In this document: positions 33,797-45,877 of the stretch, piece after piece
How positions within the stretch are numbered: position 1 is the first letter of the stretch
How the letters are laid out: each line of letters opens with the position of its first letter
NCBI GenBank assembly: GCA_020631735.1
Contig: CM036159.1
Coordinates: 97,270,701 to 97,334,700, forward strand
DNA: 64,000 nucleotides
Direction: 5' to 3'
Source: Saccharum officinarum
Taxonomy: Eukaryota > Streptophyta > Magnoliopsida > Poales > Poaceae
The notes under the pieces: model-generated
What the model was told of the DNA's origin: nothing
Databases searched by the model: none
Seen by the model: only the letters and a program-made list of their open reading frames with translations
Position numbers and translations under genes: made by a program

Positions 33797-36192
33797 CAAA
33801 CTAAAAGCCACAAAATAGCGAGTATTTTTCCCCCAATGCAATTATTCTGTATCAACACAGACAAATTCAGAACATAAATGAAGCAAAAGCAATACCATCA
33901 ATTAGTTAGTACAAGTACCATCCATCCACAGTGGTGATCGAATCGAGCAACACACTTGTCACATATTCTACAGTGCTTTGCCCTGGCTGGTCTGACACAA
34001 ATGACCAATGAGTTGCTAAAATAAGAAACACATGTAACTGCATGAAGTTGCAGAGGGAGGGAACCTATGCTAGATGTTTTGCCCTTGAGTGTTAACAAAA
34101 TCACAAGAACTTTAAGCAATCAGTTTTGTTGTTGCCCATACTTATCGTTGCAAACTAGTCCTAAGATTTTACTGGGTACCTAAGAAAACAGCTAACTATA
34201 CCATCTTATAATTTAGGGTTCTACTTCTACATACAACGACTGGCAGCTAGGAGTTACTCCTCTGGTTCCCTAAAGCAAGTTGTTTTGGACATTGAACAGT
34301 CTCCAAAATACAACTTTGACTACAACTCTTTGTTATTAAATATTTATAAAATATAGTTAATGTATACTTTTATGAAACTGTATATCGAGACAAATCTATC
34401 CATACCAATTTCACATTTCCAAACTCAACACATAAAAAAAAATATTTGCATTCAAAGTTCAAAATATTTGACTTAGGACAACTTCAAAACCTTCCATTAG
34501 CAAACGGAGGGAGTAGTGAATAACTTGATATACTAGTAATCTTGCAAGTTGAACATTCTTTCTCCACAAAAATAACGTTGTCATATGGGTAGGAAGATAC
34601 ATATTGAGAAACGTTGTCAGCAGTAACAGTCCCAGGGTCAGAAAAGCTAGTAAGCACAAAGAGTATAGCACCAACAGCCACAGCCACAACACTCAGATAT
34701 CTGCACAATTAGATCTATCACTGTTAGAAATGGACAATGAAATCTATCCAAATTGTTTAGTGCAGCTACAAGGTACCTGTGCAATCCACTCACATAATAC
34801 CCAGGAATGTACTCGAAAGATGTCTGCACTATTATATAATATGTCACCCCAATTATGGCAACATAAAATACCTGTGGTTGAGAGATGAAAATAAGTCATA
34901 GGCGACTGGTTAGGAGCAGGAGCTGATGCTAGCATCTCATGCATTCAAATAACAACAGAAACCCTCAGCTCTTAGTTGTTGATAGTTAAGTAAATTTGGT
35001 TATGATTTGACATGCAGGTAATTTATGCTAGCTCATGAGTCCCAAGGGAATTAGAAGAATAATCACTAAGGAAAAAACTTGTTCACTGAAGCCAAGGGTT
35101 AAGGGTATAACAGTAAAACGATCTGAAGTTTATGTAAATTACATGTGTGAATCGTTATCATTAATTCATAATGGCAAACTGCTGTTCTGCCCTATTCCAT
35201 GCAGAGAGTTCAAACACAGATCCCCAAGCATTGATATAATTATGCGTCAAGTCACACCAGAGAGACGCAGGTCCATATACCCAGTTGGTCTTTCCTGCAG
35301 TCTATTCTCACTTTTCTCACCTTCCAAATCCATCTCTCATCCCCTCCCCAGTTTTCTTCCCTCCTTCCTTTCACGTACACAATTTTACTTAGCACAAGCA
35401 CAAAGTCTTTAGCAATATCATAGAATCTGAAGAACATAAATCCCTCCTCTAATCAGCAGCTTTTGGTTGCATGTTTACTATTTGGAAACAAACACAGCAG
35501 GTTTACCCAATGTAGAATAACTATAATCATAGGCAACGGCAACAAAATAAGAAATCTAAGCCCTAACATACTTGATCATCCACATTCCGGTCCTTAAAAT
35601 AGCTCCTCATTTGCAGAGTCAATTGAGCATTGGAGCTACCAACCAAGAACCCGCCATCAATCCCCTAGCCATCGATCAATGCCACTATCCCAAGCAACAA
35701 CTAACAGCCATTTAGCATCAAACGGTATCAATCTTCTAAGACTCAAAACAGGAAATTTAACTTTCCATTACAACTGCATCGCCTTTCCACATAAATAATC
35801 ATCCCCAACAATGATAATTTTAGACATGTTACCCCATCATTGGGAATTCAAATACTGATGAGTGGCATGTACCTGCAATATCGGGTTGGGTCGATCGCAG
35901 CAGTATCGCTCAACGCCGAGGACGAGATCCCTAGCCCCAGTGCCGCACACAGACTGCACAAACCGCCTGCGGGAACAATTTCCTCGCTAAGCAGGAGCAG
36001 GAGTGAAGGGAGGGACATGGGGAAGGGAGGCGCGAAAACGTACAGGAGATAGTGGTAGGCTCCAAAGGTGAGGAAGTGGTTGATGCTCTGGATGAAGGTG
36101 CCCTCGAAGATGGGCCATTGCCCGCAGAGGAACGACACCACCACCAGCGCCGTCACCGACCCGTGCACCACCAGCAGCCACGGCACCTCCAT
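33797..36192 (-). pseudogene. PAT17-like: DHHC protein S-acyltransferase, PAT17-like, apparently decayed
   Basis: The family transfers palmitate to cysteines of membrane-bound proteins. Six exons read on the minus strand: 36044-36192 (ATG 36192, [12 protein letters not shown], first helix), 35873-35966 ([13 protein letters not shown]), 34777-34871 ([16 protein letters not shown]), 34534-34700 ([25 protein letters not shown]), 33919-33991 ([20 protein letters not shown], the catalytic DHHC) and 33797-33846 (NNCIG). Exons 1-3 join in phase at GT-AG sites. At the exon 4/5 junction the available GT leaves the DHHC exon out of frame by one base, as if one G were lost at the donor. In exon 6 a second one-base loss follows NNCIG. 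The helices and tail beyond exon 6 (over 100 residues in the family) are missing. Sequence errors could mimic the indels, but both plus the missing end point to a pseudogene. Confidence 0.8.
34257..34513. mobile_element. Stowaway-like MITE in intron 4
   Basis: Right end AAACGGAGGGAG with TA beyond it; left end TACTCCTCTGGTTCC is a degenerate counterpart. AT-rich, about 257 bp. It lies about 20 bases downstream of the exon 4 donor of the PAT17-like gene in the sense of transcription. Confidence 0.6.
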
Positions 36193-36700
36193 CCCGCCGG
36201 GGATCCCCACGCCCTTGCCTGGGGACCGCCGTTGCCGTCGCTGCCGGCAAATCTAGTTGATACAGTCAAAGGAAACCGCAGCCAGACGGAGGAAACAAGT
36301 AACCTCCTCTGTTAAGCCACCTCTGATGAGTAGGCGAGACGCGTTTGACGCCACCGCTGTGGGTGGGTCCCCCCGGCACGTGGCTCACCACGCTAACCTC
36401 TTCGCCGCCGGCCCGCTGGACAGCCCCTTGACGACGACGACGCTCGACCGACTGCTAGTGCTAGGGTTAGGGATGGGAACCAGGAAGGAGAAGGCGTGCC
36501 GGCGAAGGAGGACTGGAGCCTGGAGGAGTGGAGGATGGGGTCGTGCGCGGCGGCGACGGCGGCGAGCGGCTCAAACGTTGGGCGTAGGGGCGGCGATGGG
36601 GGAGTACGAGTAGGGTTGGAGAGGAGACTGCAATTGTGGGACTGGGCCCTTTCCTGGGCGTTTGTCACTACTAGCGTTAATCATTTTTTTTTCTGAGGGA
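36193..36700 (-). promoter_or_regulatory. GC-rich 5' flank of the PAT17-like gene
   Basis: CpG-rich sequence typical of grass gene starts. Several overlapping frames have no domain. No TATA box was recognised near a sensible distance from ATG 36192. Confidence 0.4.
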
Positions 36701-37215
36701 CCAGGGTTGGGATTTCAAAGAAATCATTTATTTTGGAACCCGAGAGATGAGGAAGTCCATTTTCTTGTTACTCCTCATTTTTTTCCTTTGGTTATATGTT
36801 GATTCATTACATCTTATTTGTTATTTCTCATAAGCTAATAGTTATTATATGCATGGGTTGAGTATCAAGTTCATAGAATAGACTTATGATTACATCATCT
36901 CGCTAAGCATCATGTGATTCTACTTACACATATATGGCCCTGTTTGGATGCTTTCAAATTTTATGCACCTGTAAATACAATACACTTATAATTTATTGTG
37001 CACAAGAAAACCCCTGGAATATTTTACAACCTTGAAAATGTTGTTTGGCTCAGCAAAGTGAATCTTCACATCATAACGGTTGATGAAGTGAGAAATATTG
37101 AAATGTGCAGCTACTGTGTTAACAATCAAAATTGTCCATTTTATGAAGTTGTCAAAATGTGAAACGGACTTCACCAATGTGTTCCTCTCGTCAAGATGGT
37201 AAAAAAAAACATATA
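36701..37215. other. Intergenic DNA
   Basis: AT-rich. A MITE-like start GGCCCTGTTTGGATGC at 36936 has no identified partner end. No gene seen. Confidence 0.35.
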
Positions 37216-37913
37216 TGGAATGCCTAATTCGGAGTCCGGATGAATGAGTAAATTGTCCTCTGGCTTTATGCGAAAATCAGAACTTCTGACTCCCTACGAT
37301 AACTTCTGATTTTCACATAGGAGTTCTGGCTTTGCGCGAACATCAGAATTTCTGATCCCCTACTAGAACTTCTGATTTTCACAGTCTGAATCAAGGAGAG
37401 TCCAAACTCGATCCTAACTCTTCCGAACTCGTAGGAAATTTGTAGATTAAGTCTTGGAGATGTTTTCTACCGGGATAAGACCACCCCCTCTATATATACA
37501 AGAGGATCATGGCCGATTGAGTTCCCATCTATCCAATCGACAAATAAATCAATCTACTACCTCTACTCCAACCCTTCTACCCTCTTCTTCAACCTCCATG
37601 TTGTTCATCCCTTGATCCATGACCCAGGATGGCGCCCTAGGCTTGTCGGCCGACCTAGGACAACCTGGCGACGTCCTTGCCCTGACGAGGTCCCTCCCGG
37701 GCGAGAGCTTTGACGGTTTCTTTACTAGTTTGCCTGAAAACTAGTCAGTTCTTCGTCACGTAAGCACGTTGGTTATCCTTTTATGGTTTGCTTGTAAACC
37801 TCTCCATTCTTCACCACGTAAGCGTGATATCCTCGCTACGTTCTTCGGTCTATAGCGGCCCGGGTGTCCAAGGCCTTGTTGATGTGTGATTCGGATCACT
37901 TCCGACGTCAACA
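37216..37913 (+). repeat. Probable LTR of a decayed gypsy element
   Basis: A TATATATAC promoter-like word near 37492 and an end just before a PBS-like TGGTGACTCCACTGGGGA at 37921-37938, as in many grass gypsy elements. It includes a local repeat of AACTTCTGATTTTCAC at about 37265-37385. The left boundary is approximate. Confidence 0.5.
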
Positions 37914-39990
37914 CACTTTTTGGTGACTCCACTGGGGAAGAATTTGTTTTGGCTCTACTTTATAGCCGATTCTTCTTGTCCTAGCCCTACTCCTCGCTGA
38001 TCTATCTTCTTGAGTTTGCCATTACCGTTGCATCTAGCCCAAAAGGCCGATCGCATCTGGTTTTGACCCCTTGTGATTTTGTTTGCGATTTTGCAACAAG
38101 TTGTGCTGCTTATTGGAAAATTCAGCAAGGCGGTGAAGTTATAAATTATGGAGTACCAAGATGTTGCATCACAATATTACTATGATCACCTTAAGGTACA
38201 ACTTGCAAATGCATCTTATGATCCCAATAGTTATTTTGCAAGTTCTATGAGTTCTCATGTTGGTGTTGCTAGCTGTAATAATACTAGATATGTTGCATCG
38301 GCTTATTCTTTTGATAATACTTCTCATCATACACATCATAATTATGAATATTGTGGTCAAGAGCCGATGTCAATTGTAACTTCTTCGAGTTTTGATGCTA
38401 CTAGCAACATACAATATGTAAATCCTTATTCATCGACTATAAGTTCACAATATGTGGTTCCACCATATGACATGCCGATGAATGAGAGAATTGGCTATGA
38501 CAGTGCTAATTACTTAGCCAATTAAATTCAGCACCATATGCCAATGTTCCTACTCATAATTCAGCTTCACATGTTACTCACAACTCGAGTCGAATTAATG
38601 AAAATTCAGCAAGGTGTTTAAGTGCTAATACTCATGATTCGGCTTCACGTGTTACTAGTAACTATAGCCGAATCAATAAAAATTTAGCACCATATGCAAA
38701 GATCAATGCCCCCAGTTTGGCTTCGTATTTTGCTCATGATCATAACCGAATTAGTGAAATTTCAGCAAAGCATTCGAGTACTAAAACTCGTGATTCGGCT
38801 TTATATGTTGATCTCAAATCAAGCCGAATCGAGGAAGATTTAGCCCATACTAGAAATCCATATGGATCCTCTAAATGAAAGGTGCCCACTTATCATAAAC
38901 CATACTCATTATGCTGATTACTTGAAAACTCTTGATGGTTAGTGGATACCTGATTTTTATAAATTTAGTGGTGAAGGTGATAAGACCGCTATGGAATATA
39001 TTAGTATATATCTCTCATAGCTGGGTTTTGCCGATAAAGAAGACTATACGAGAGTGCAAAATTTTCCTTTATCTCTTACTGGTATTGTCTTTGCATGGTT
39101 TACATCTTTACCCTGATACACTGTTGGTTCATGGTCTTAATTAGAGGAGCAATTCTGTGAATATTTTGGAAAGACCAATGAGAAAAGGCAAATCACAGTT
39201 GAGTCATCGGCTAAAAGAGGATTGCTAGTGGGTATGAAAGAAAGAATTGATTCGGATGTAAGCAAAGGTTCGGCTACAAAAGCCGAACAACACAATATCC
39301 TTTCTGAATCACATCCCAAAAAACAACACAATATCTAAGTCAGCTAGGCCGACTTCTTAGTCGGCCAGGGCGACTGCCTCTGTCGCCTGCCTTGAGTCAG
39401 CTAGGCTGACTGCCCCTGCTACTATTGTGCCTGCTGGTGCCCTAGCTGACTCCTAGTCGGCTAAGCAGACTTTTTCAATTCCAGCAGTCGCCGATGCATC
39501 TTCGGATGATTCAACACTTATTGTTGATTGTTCTCTGAAGATAAAGAGCAACATCATTCAAAATAAGGATGTGCACTTCTTCAACATGATCAATAAGGTA
39601 GAAAACATAAATATTTTACTCAAATTCTAATCTGGACAAACTATTTTAATTTTTGCATCTATTAGACTGATTGAGAATGGTATAATATTTGTTGGTGACA
39701 AAATAAATTCAGATTCTATCGGCCAGCATATTGTGCCATATGGCAAGATCGATGGTAGTAGTTCATCAAAGGTAAAGCTTCCCATAAGCAATTGCAAAGG
39801 TGTACTCAAATGGGTTGATGTTAAATCTGATCCCTTCGTTTGCCTAGCTTTAAAGCCGACTCTGTCATAGAACCTTCTAATTATGATGGCCCACATGTAC
39901 CTGTTATCATCATAATGACCTCTGACAGTTGTACTTATGTTCCTCATAACTTAAAAGACATGCTTTCCTCCGAACAAGATCCAATCACAG
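37914..39990 (+). pseudogene. gag: Decayed gypsy gag region
   Basis: 38148-38525 is an open Tyr/Ser/Asn-rich frame (MEYQDVASQYYYDHLK). At 38960-39170, read through stops and shifts, comes FADKEDYTRVQNFPLSLTGI followed by FAWFTSLP and EEQFCEYF, the pattern of retrotransposon gag (FPLSLTG..F.WF.SLP). 39480-39850 has further long frames (VPYGKIDGSSSSKVKLPISN) without a motif that I can name. In between, 39335-39475 repeats GTCAGCTAGGC..GAC-like words in both orientations. No RT or integrase. Right edge is uncertain, near 39990. Confidence 0.6.
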
Positions 39991-42900
39991 GAGTATTCCA
40001 ATATTGCTACAATTTATTCAAAATACCATTAGAGTAAAGTAGCGGAAGTCTTACAATAACTTAAGTATACAAACCATAGTTTCCAAATTTCAAACCTTGA
40101 GTAGCATTATTACAAATCGGTAGTAGGGAAGTATCAGTAGTAACTTTATTACAAACACACAAACGAAGTGCCTTGCCCAGAGGCCACATAGCCTACTCGT
40201 CGTCACTTTCTTCAGCCACAACGATCATGCAACAAGGCTCAAAGCAGACTTGTTCATGAACTACACTTGTAATAATGGGTTTAACAAACCCTGAGTATGA
40301 GAGTACTCAACAAGACTTACCCGACTAAGAAAAAGACTCCAAGGGCATGCTATCTTTAGGGAATCAAGGTACGGATATTCAAGAATCAAAATTTCTTTTG
40401 CAGAAAAGCTTACTAAAGTAAGTCCTTACCTTTAATATTTTACTTTTACCACTGATGGTTCCTTAACCAATTCTAAGTGATCCTAATCTAGATCAAAGTA
40501 ATTCTCATCAAGATCTTTCTCATTCTTTCTTTCAATTCCAGTTCTTAACTACGATGTTGGTGCAAGGCCAAGACTCCTTTCTCGTAGAGCAACGACGATT
40601 CGAACCGCTTTATTTACTCAACTGGGATTCCTAACTACACGACATATGTAGAACTGAATCTTGCATATATAAACTCTTACTCGGGTAACCCAAAACCAGA
40701 ACATGTCCATCACCACCCGAGAGCACAGTACTCCTCAAACCCGGCCCAATTCTAGCCCCGAGGGTACACGCTACTCTCGCCATCTATCCACTCCCAGTGC
40801 GAGGTTAGACGTTCTCGTAATGGAATAGCCAAAGTAAGGCTTACCCGACATGGGTACACGGCTAGTACTAACAAAAAACTCCATGAAGCGAGGGCCAACA
40901 ACGTACGGTCCTTAACTGATAAGGCGAAAACACTACATTAAGACTCCTTTCCCAATGCAAGTTAGTAGTGGCCAAATCACCCGCCCGATCTTTCAAGTTC
41001 ATTCTCATATTTCAATATTCATCAAGTATGCCGTCATGGCCATGTAAACATTTATTTTAAAAAACTTAACTCATAAGCATAGCGAAGCATACTATGCATT
41101 TTTAGTAAAACAGGTATCAAGGGTGATATCGCAATAATCAAGGATGACAATGCAGCAATTGGGTTATCACTCAACTCCTAATTACTTAATGCAATAAACC
41201 ATAGTATAAATAATAAAGATTTGTAAATCTTAAGGTAGGGTTTAAATGCACCGGGGCTTGCCTTGCTCTGACGAGATGGCTAACTCGGGCTCAAAGACTC
41301 CGACTTCCGGTCCGGAACCCATCGAAGACAACTCTTCTCCGGAGACTTGCTCGCCAACGTCGACTTCTTCGAAAGCAGGAACTATACGAGCATATAACAT
41401 GTTTCAACATGATACAGTGATAAACATGATGCTTGATGATTATATGCCACGATTTACGACTTGAGTACAACTTTCTTTCGCTGTACAGTCACAAAATAGT
41501 AAAACCTACTAACTAATAGCGGTTACTTAAGCGATGCCAACGTTTCTTACTGAACACATTACTAACGAGCTCAAGCAAGTAATTAGGGTGCCAAAGATCA
41601 CCAAGAATTAGTGACCCAAGATCATCACTCAATCAAAAGGACACACAACACTTAAAGTTATCAATTAACAATTATTTAAGCACTTAATTAATTAGGGCAT
41701 AATTAATAATAAATCATACTTCATTTAAATGAACTTAAACTTTTTCTATAGATTAATCATGGTCTAAAACAGTGTCAAAACAAATTTCATGATTTTTGGA
41801 TTAATATTTTAATTACTAAAATTCATGGAAGTTGCATTTAATATTTAATTGAACTAATTAATTAACTTGTAAAAAGTAATCAAATTTAGCATTTAATATT
41901 TTTCCTGATTAGTTTATACCTTGAAAAGCTTGCACAAAAATTTTCACTATTTTTGGAGCTCCATAGAAATTCTAATGAAATAAACAAATACTCTTACTAT
42001 TCACATTTTTGAAAAAGAAAAACAAAATTGCCGATCGGGCCGACTCCTCTTTCTTCACCTCCGGCTCGGCCCAACCACGCGGCCTGCCCGCGCGCTGGCG
42101 CCCACACCCGCGCGGCCCAGCAACGCGGCTCGCTCGCTCTCGCTCACTGACGCGGCGGTCCCGCCTGTCATCTTCTTTACCCCTCTCTCGTTCTTCTCCC
42201 GCTCCCGGCCATGTCCGCACGGCGGTCGGCCGATGGCCGCGGCCACGACGATGAGGCTTTGACTAATCTACCACGCGCATCACGATCTACATCACCTACC
42301 GCACTCCCACAAGGACACTATCTTCCCGTAGATGCCATGGACAAAGCCGCACCCGGCCATGGCGGCATGGTGGCCGTGGTGCCCGGCGCCCCGACGATGC
42401 AGGCCATAATCAACCAAATTAAAGGTGTAGGAAGCACCAGTGGCTCACCACGAACTTAGACGTGCAGCTGGTGGACGCGGAGAAGCGATGGAGATGGCTG
42501 ACCACGAGAGGCGGCACGACGGCTTAAAGTATGGCGACTGCCGCTCCGATGAAAACTTTGACGTTCCGGCGTGTCTCCCTATGCGCTGGACAAGACGGCA
42601 AGCGCATGAGCAAGCACAAGTAAACATGATGTGGGAACACGAGATCAAAAATGCTAACTCGGACTGTACCGAGCTGACCACGGTGGCGGAGCTCACCGCG
42701 GACGACGGTGACCCGAGGTTGAAGACGACGGCTCCCCGACGATCCCGACCGGTAGCGTCTACGCTGAGAGGCGCAAATGACTCGCGAGATGATGGCGGAG
42801 CTAATGGCAAGATGGAGAGGGCTAAGGTGGAGTAGAGAGGACGAATTTGGCCAGCAAGGTGATGACGGTGGCAGCGGCAATGGAGAAGCAAAACGACGAC

Positions 42901-43777
42901 AGTGGCAGTGGTGGTCGTTATATAGGGCTGAGAAGATAGAGAGGAGACTAGAAAGCGCGAGGTGGTCCAGATGATCGCGGTGGCTCGCTAGAAGGTCGTG
43001 GAAATGGCCAGCTCGACGTTGGCGGCTCACTGGCGCCCATGCCGCGCGCTGCCAAACTCTGATTCGCCCAGCACTGTAGCTCTCCCCCCATTTTGCAATT
43101 TCAAACTATTTTATCAAATTACTCCTAAAATCATGTAGCAACTTAAAAAATTACCAAGATATGAAATCTTCAGAATTTCAAGCTCTACAAGTTTTGTATT
43201 GAACACTTTTCCAAATTCGAGCTGGATTTTGAAATTTGAGTTTAAAATTAAAAGGGGACACTTTTTCAGAAATTTGGTGATTTAGAAATTACTTTCAATT
43301 TTGTATTGAAAATTTAAAAACTTCCAACACCAAAGTTGTACATCTAGCCAAGACCTACAACTTTGCTATTCAAACCATTTTCAAATTCTGCCTCCATTTT
43401 GAAATTTGAGTTTGGGGATGAAAAGGGGTCAAATTTGAAATTTGCTTCTTTTCAAAATTGCTCCACATTTTACACTAAAACTTTGAAAACTTAAATCACC
43501 AAAGTTGTAGCCCTTGAAAAGTTCTACAAACTTGGTTTTAAACTTTTTCCTAAATTTTGCTTAGATTTTGAATTATTTCAAAAGGGGTAAAACCAGGGTT
43601 TTGAATTTTTGGGTTTTCGGAAGAATTTCCAATTGAAATTTGTTGCTACCTTAATTGGTGATTATTTAATGATCAAACCATCACCCAAGTGTATCATTGA
43701 GTCAAATATCACATAATTGACCAAATGTCACTCTTGGTTGACCAATTTAGTTTTTGAAAATCTTTTGATAATGTCCC
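39991..43777 (-). repeat. Tekay-like LTR on the minus strand, cut by the SIRE-like element
   Basis: Blocks in reverse complement of the 5533 and 55228 LTRs: 40285-40326 (the GTAAGTCT..GAGTAC..TACTCAGGG segment), 40970-40990 (the GGTGATTT segment), 41120-41215 (the GCATTA..TAGGAGTT..GCTGCATTG segment), 41251-41265 (GCAAGCCCCGG segment) and a GC-rich island at 42010-43080. The minus strand of 41240-41400 encodes an acidic stretch ending EQGKPRCI. The left edge is approximate. The right side is interrupted by the element at 43778; its left flank is GTCCC. Confidence 0.7.
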
Positions 43778-44648
43778 TGAAAGGATCTAATAGGCCTAGA
43801 GGGGGGGTGAATAGGCGGATCTAAAAACCTGAAACTCAAAACTCAACGCGGAAGTTAAAACACTGACCGGTACCACCGGTTGGTTTGGACCGGTACTACC
43901 GGTGAGGGATCACCGGTACTACCGACGCAGACCACCGGTACTACCGGTACCCTACTGAAACTAAGAAATCAGAGATTTGCGAGTTGTGATTTTAGATCTG
44001 AGTTTTACCCCACTACCGAAGATGATGTTGATGAAGTTTATGAACTCTCCTTTCTTGTTCCTTCACCAAGTAGTAGATCGAGCACCCACAACCTATGAAA
44101 GAGATATGAAAGAGGGAGAACACAAAGAACAAGTAATATCTCAAGTGAACACAAATAACAACAACAACAACAAGCACGCAGGACACACGATTTAACCCGA
44201 GGTTCGGCAACCCCACAAAGGAGTTCCTACGTCCTCGTTGTTGAGGTGACCACTAAGGTCGGAGTCTATTCCACCTCCTTGCCTCCCTCAAGCAACCACA
44301 AAGGTTAGCCCAAGATTTCCACTAAGAATACAAGGGTAATACAAACACTTCGGGTGCCCTCACAAGTAGAACAACACGGGCAACCACGAAGAACACCTAG
44401 CCGGCTAGGGTTCCAAGAACCCAAGAGTAACAAACACAAACCAAGCCAACTAGGAGGGGAACCAAGTGCTCAAGATGTGAAACGAAGATTTCCACTCTTA
44501 AATCTCTCCTCTCTGCATAGCTCTTACAAGGGATTGGATTTGAGAGCAAAGAGGAAGAGAGAGAGGGTGAGACAATGCTTGAGAGCTGTTTTTCTGAAGG
44601 TTGGTGGGAGTAAATGGCATAGGTAACGATTAGAAATGAAGGGGAGAG

Positions 44649-44657
44649 CTATTTATA
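44649..44657 (-). promoter_or_regulatory. LTR TATA box (left LTR)
   Basis: TATAAATAG on the minus strand; the equivalent in the 5' LTR is at 54888-54896. The first ACCGGTACTACCGGT unit lies 19 bases upstream in the sense of transcription (44677-44691). Confidence 0.75.
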
Positions 44658-44676
44658 CTCTTATCTTCGAAGCGGT

Positions 44677-44930
44677 ACCGGTACTACCGGTCCTAAGGGT
44701 TCCGACCGTTACAGCCAACCTACTGGAGACTTTGCGAGAAAATAGCCTACCAGTACTACTGGTCTTTCACCGGTACTACCGGTCAACGACCGGTACCACC
44801 GGTAGTACAGATTTTGGCGAAGACAAGTTTTGCGGGAAAAAGACTTACCGGTACTACCGGACTTTCACCGGTACCACCGGTCAATGGCCGGTACTACCGG
44901 TCAACCACCGATACTACCGCTAGAGCAAAA
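44677..44930 (-). repeat. ACCGGTACTACCGGT motif array, LTR U3
   Basis: Repeated units of CCGGTACTACCGG or CCGGTACCACCGG at 44677, 44770, 44788, 44848, 44867 and 44888, separated by unrelated bases. Units also occur at 43866-43955, near the other LTR end. ACCGGT is itself palindromic, so the units can form short hairpins. Confidence 0.75.
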
Positions 44931-45331
44931 ACTCGCAGAACTAAGGCGCTGACACCGGCAGGATTTATGCCTACCGGTACTCCCAGGCATAAAACACTTC
45001 TCTAAGTGTCCGTGAGTGCAAAGGTGTCTCTCAAACGCTTAAACAAACACAAATTGAGCACAAGTTTTCCCTCTAGATAGCCTAATTTGTATCCCTCTTG
45101 ATAGTGCGGCGTTTTCTATAACTCAAGTCAAAAGATAAGATCGAATCGACCCACTTGAGACGGAATGCTTTCCAGCCAAAGGAATTGAGGGTGCTAACAT
45201 CACCAAATGTGACCATACAAATTCTTTCATTGAACTAACACCTGCATATTCACTTAAATAGACATGTTAGTCCCTAATTTGATTGTCATTAATTATCCAA
45301 AACCCACAACAGGGGCGAATGCACTTATAAA

Positions 45332-45345
45332 CTCCCCCTTTTTGG
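45332..45345 (-). other. Polypurine tract of the SIRE-like element
   Basis: CCAAAAAGGGGGAG on the minus strand, close to the left LTR; nearly the same as the PPT of the gag-only element. Confidence 0.8.
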
Positions 45346-45877
45346 TAATTGATGACAACCAACTTAGGCTTACATAAGGTGTAAAGAATTGAAGAATTTG
45401 AATTTCAAACTTTACAAGAGGCTCCCCCTCAGTGTATGCATTGAACTTGAATCTCAACATTGATCATAATCAATATGCATACATAAGGGAAGCTCCCCCT
45501 AAATTTTGCAATTCGTGGGTGCCTAAAAGTGTATGACAAGAAATATAACGTGATGCATGAGACATGACTTATCACACAAACACAGGAAAGGCTAAGGTAG
45601 AAAGAAAAGGACTTAAAAACAACAAAGCCAAACTAAGCCAACAAACAACATCAGAAAAAAAAATCTAGGCAAACATAACAAATAAGCATAAGTGATTAGC
45701 CTACAATCATCCATCATCACACCAATAGTTCTTAGTCCACCATACATAGTTCACCACAAGGTTTGGAATTATTACACGACCATTAACTACCTATTACATA
45801 GATGATAAGCCTAACACTCCCCCTTTGGCATCAAATGCCAAAAAGGGTAGGCACGGAAACGACCAAGGTAGCGAAAT
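45346..45877 (-). other. Non-coding stretch between ORF3 and the PPT
   Basis: AT-rich, no ORF. Several CTCCCCCT words (near 45423, 45493, 45816) resemble extra copies of the PPT complement. Confidence 0.5.

Larger units (their letters stand above)
43778..45323 (-). repeat. 3' LTR (left) of the SIRE-like element
   Basis: Starts TGAAAGGATC as written. The other end is placed at TGCA 45323; the PPT lies 8 bases further on, so the boundary is uncertain by about 10 bases. It carries CTAGAGGGGGGGTGAATAGG near the start, a minus-strand TATA box at 44649-44657 and the ACCGGTACTACCGGT array. It lacks a 23-bp unit present in the right LTR near 54920-54942. Confidence 0.85.

Noticed and set aside
38148..38525. 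A host gene encoding a Tyr/Ser-rich protein
   Set aside because: It lies between a PBS-like site and a gag-like segment, so it is better read as part of the decayed gypsy element.
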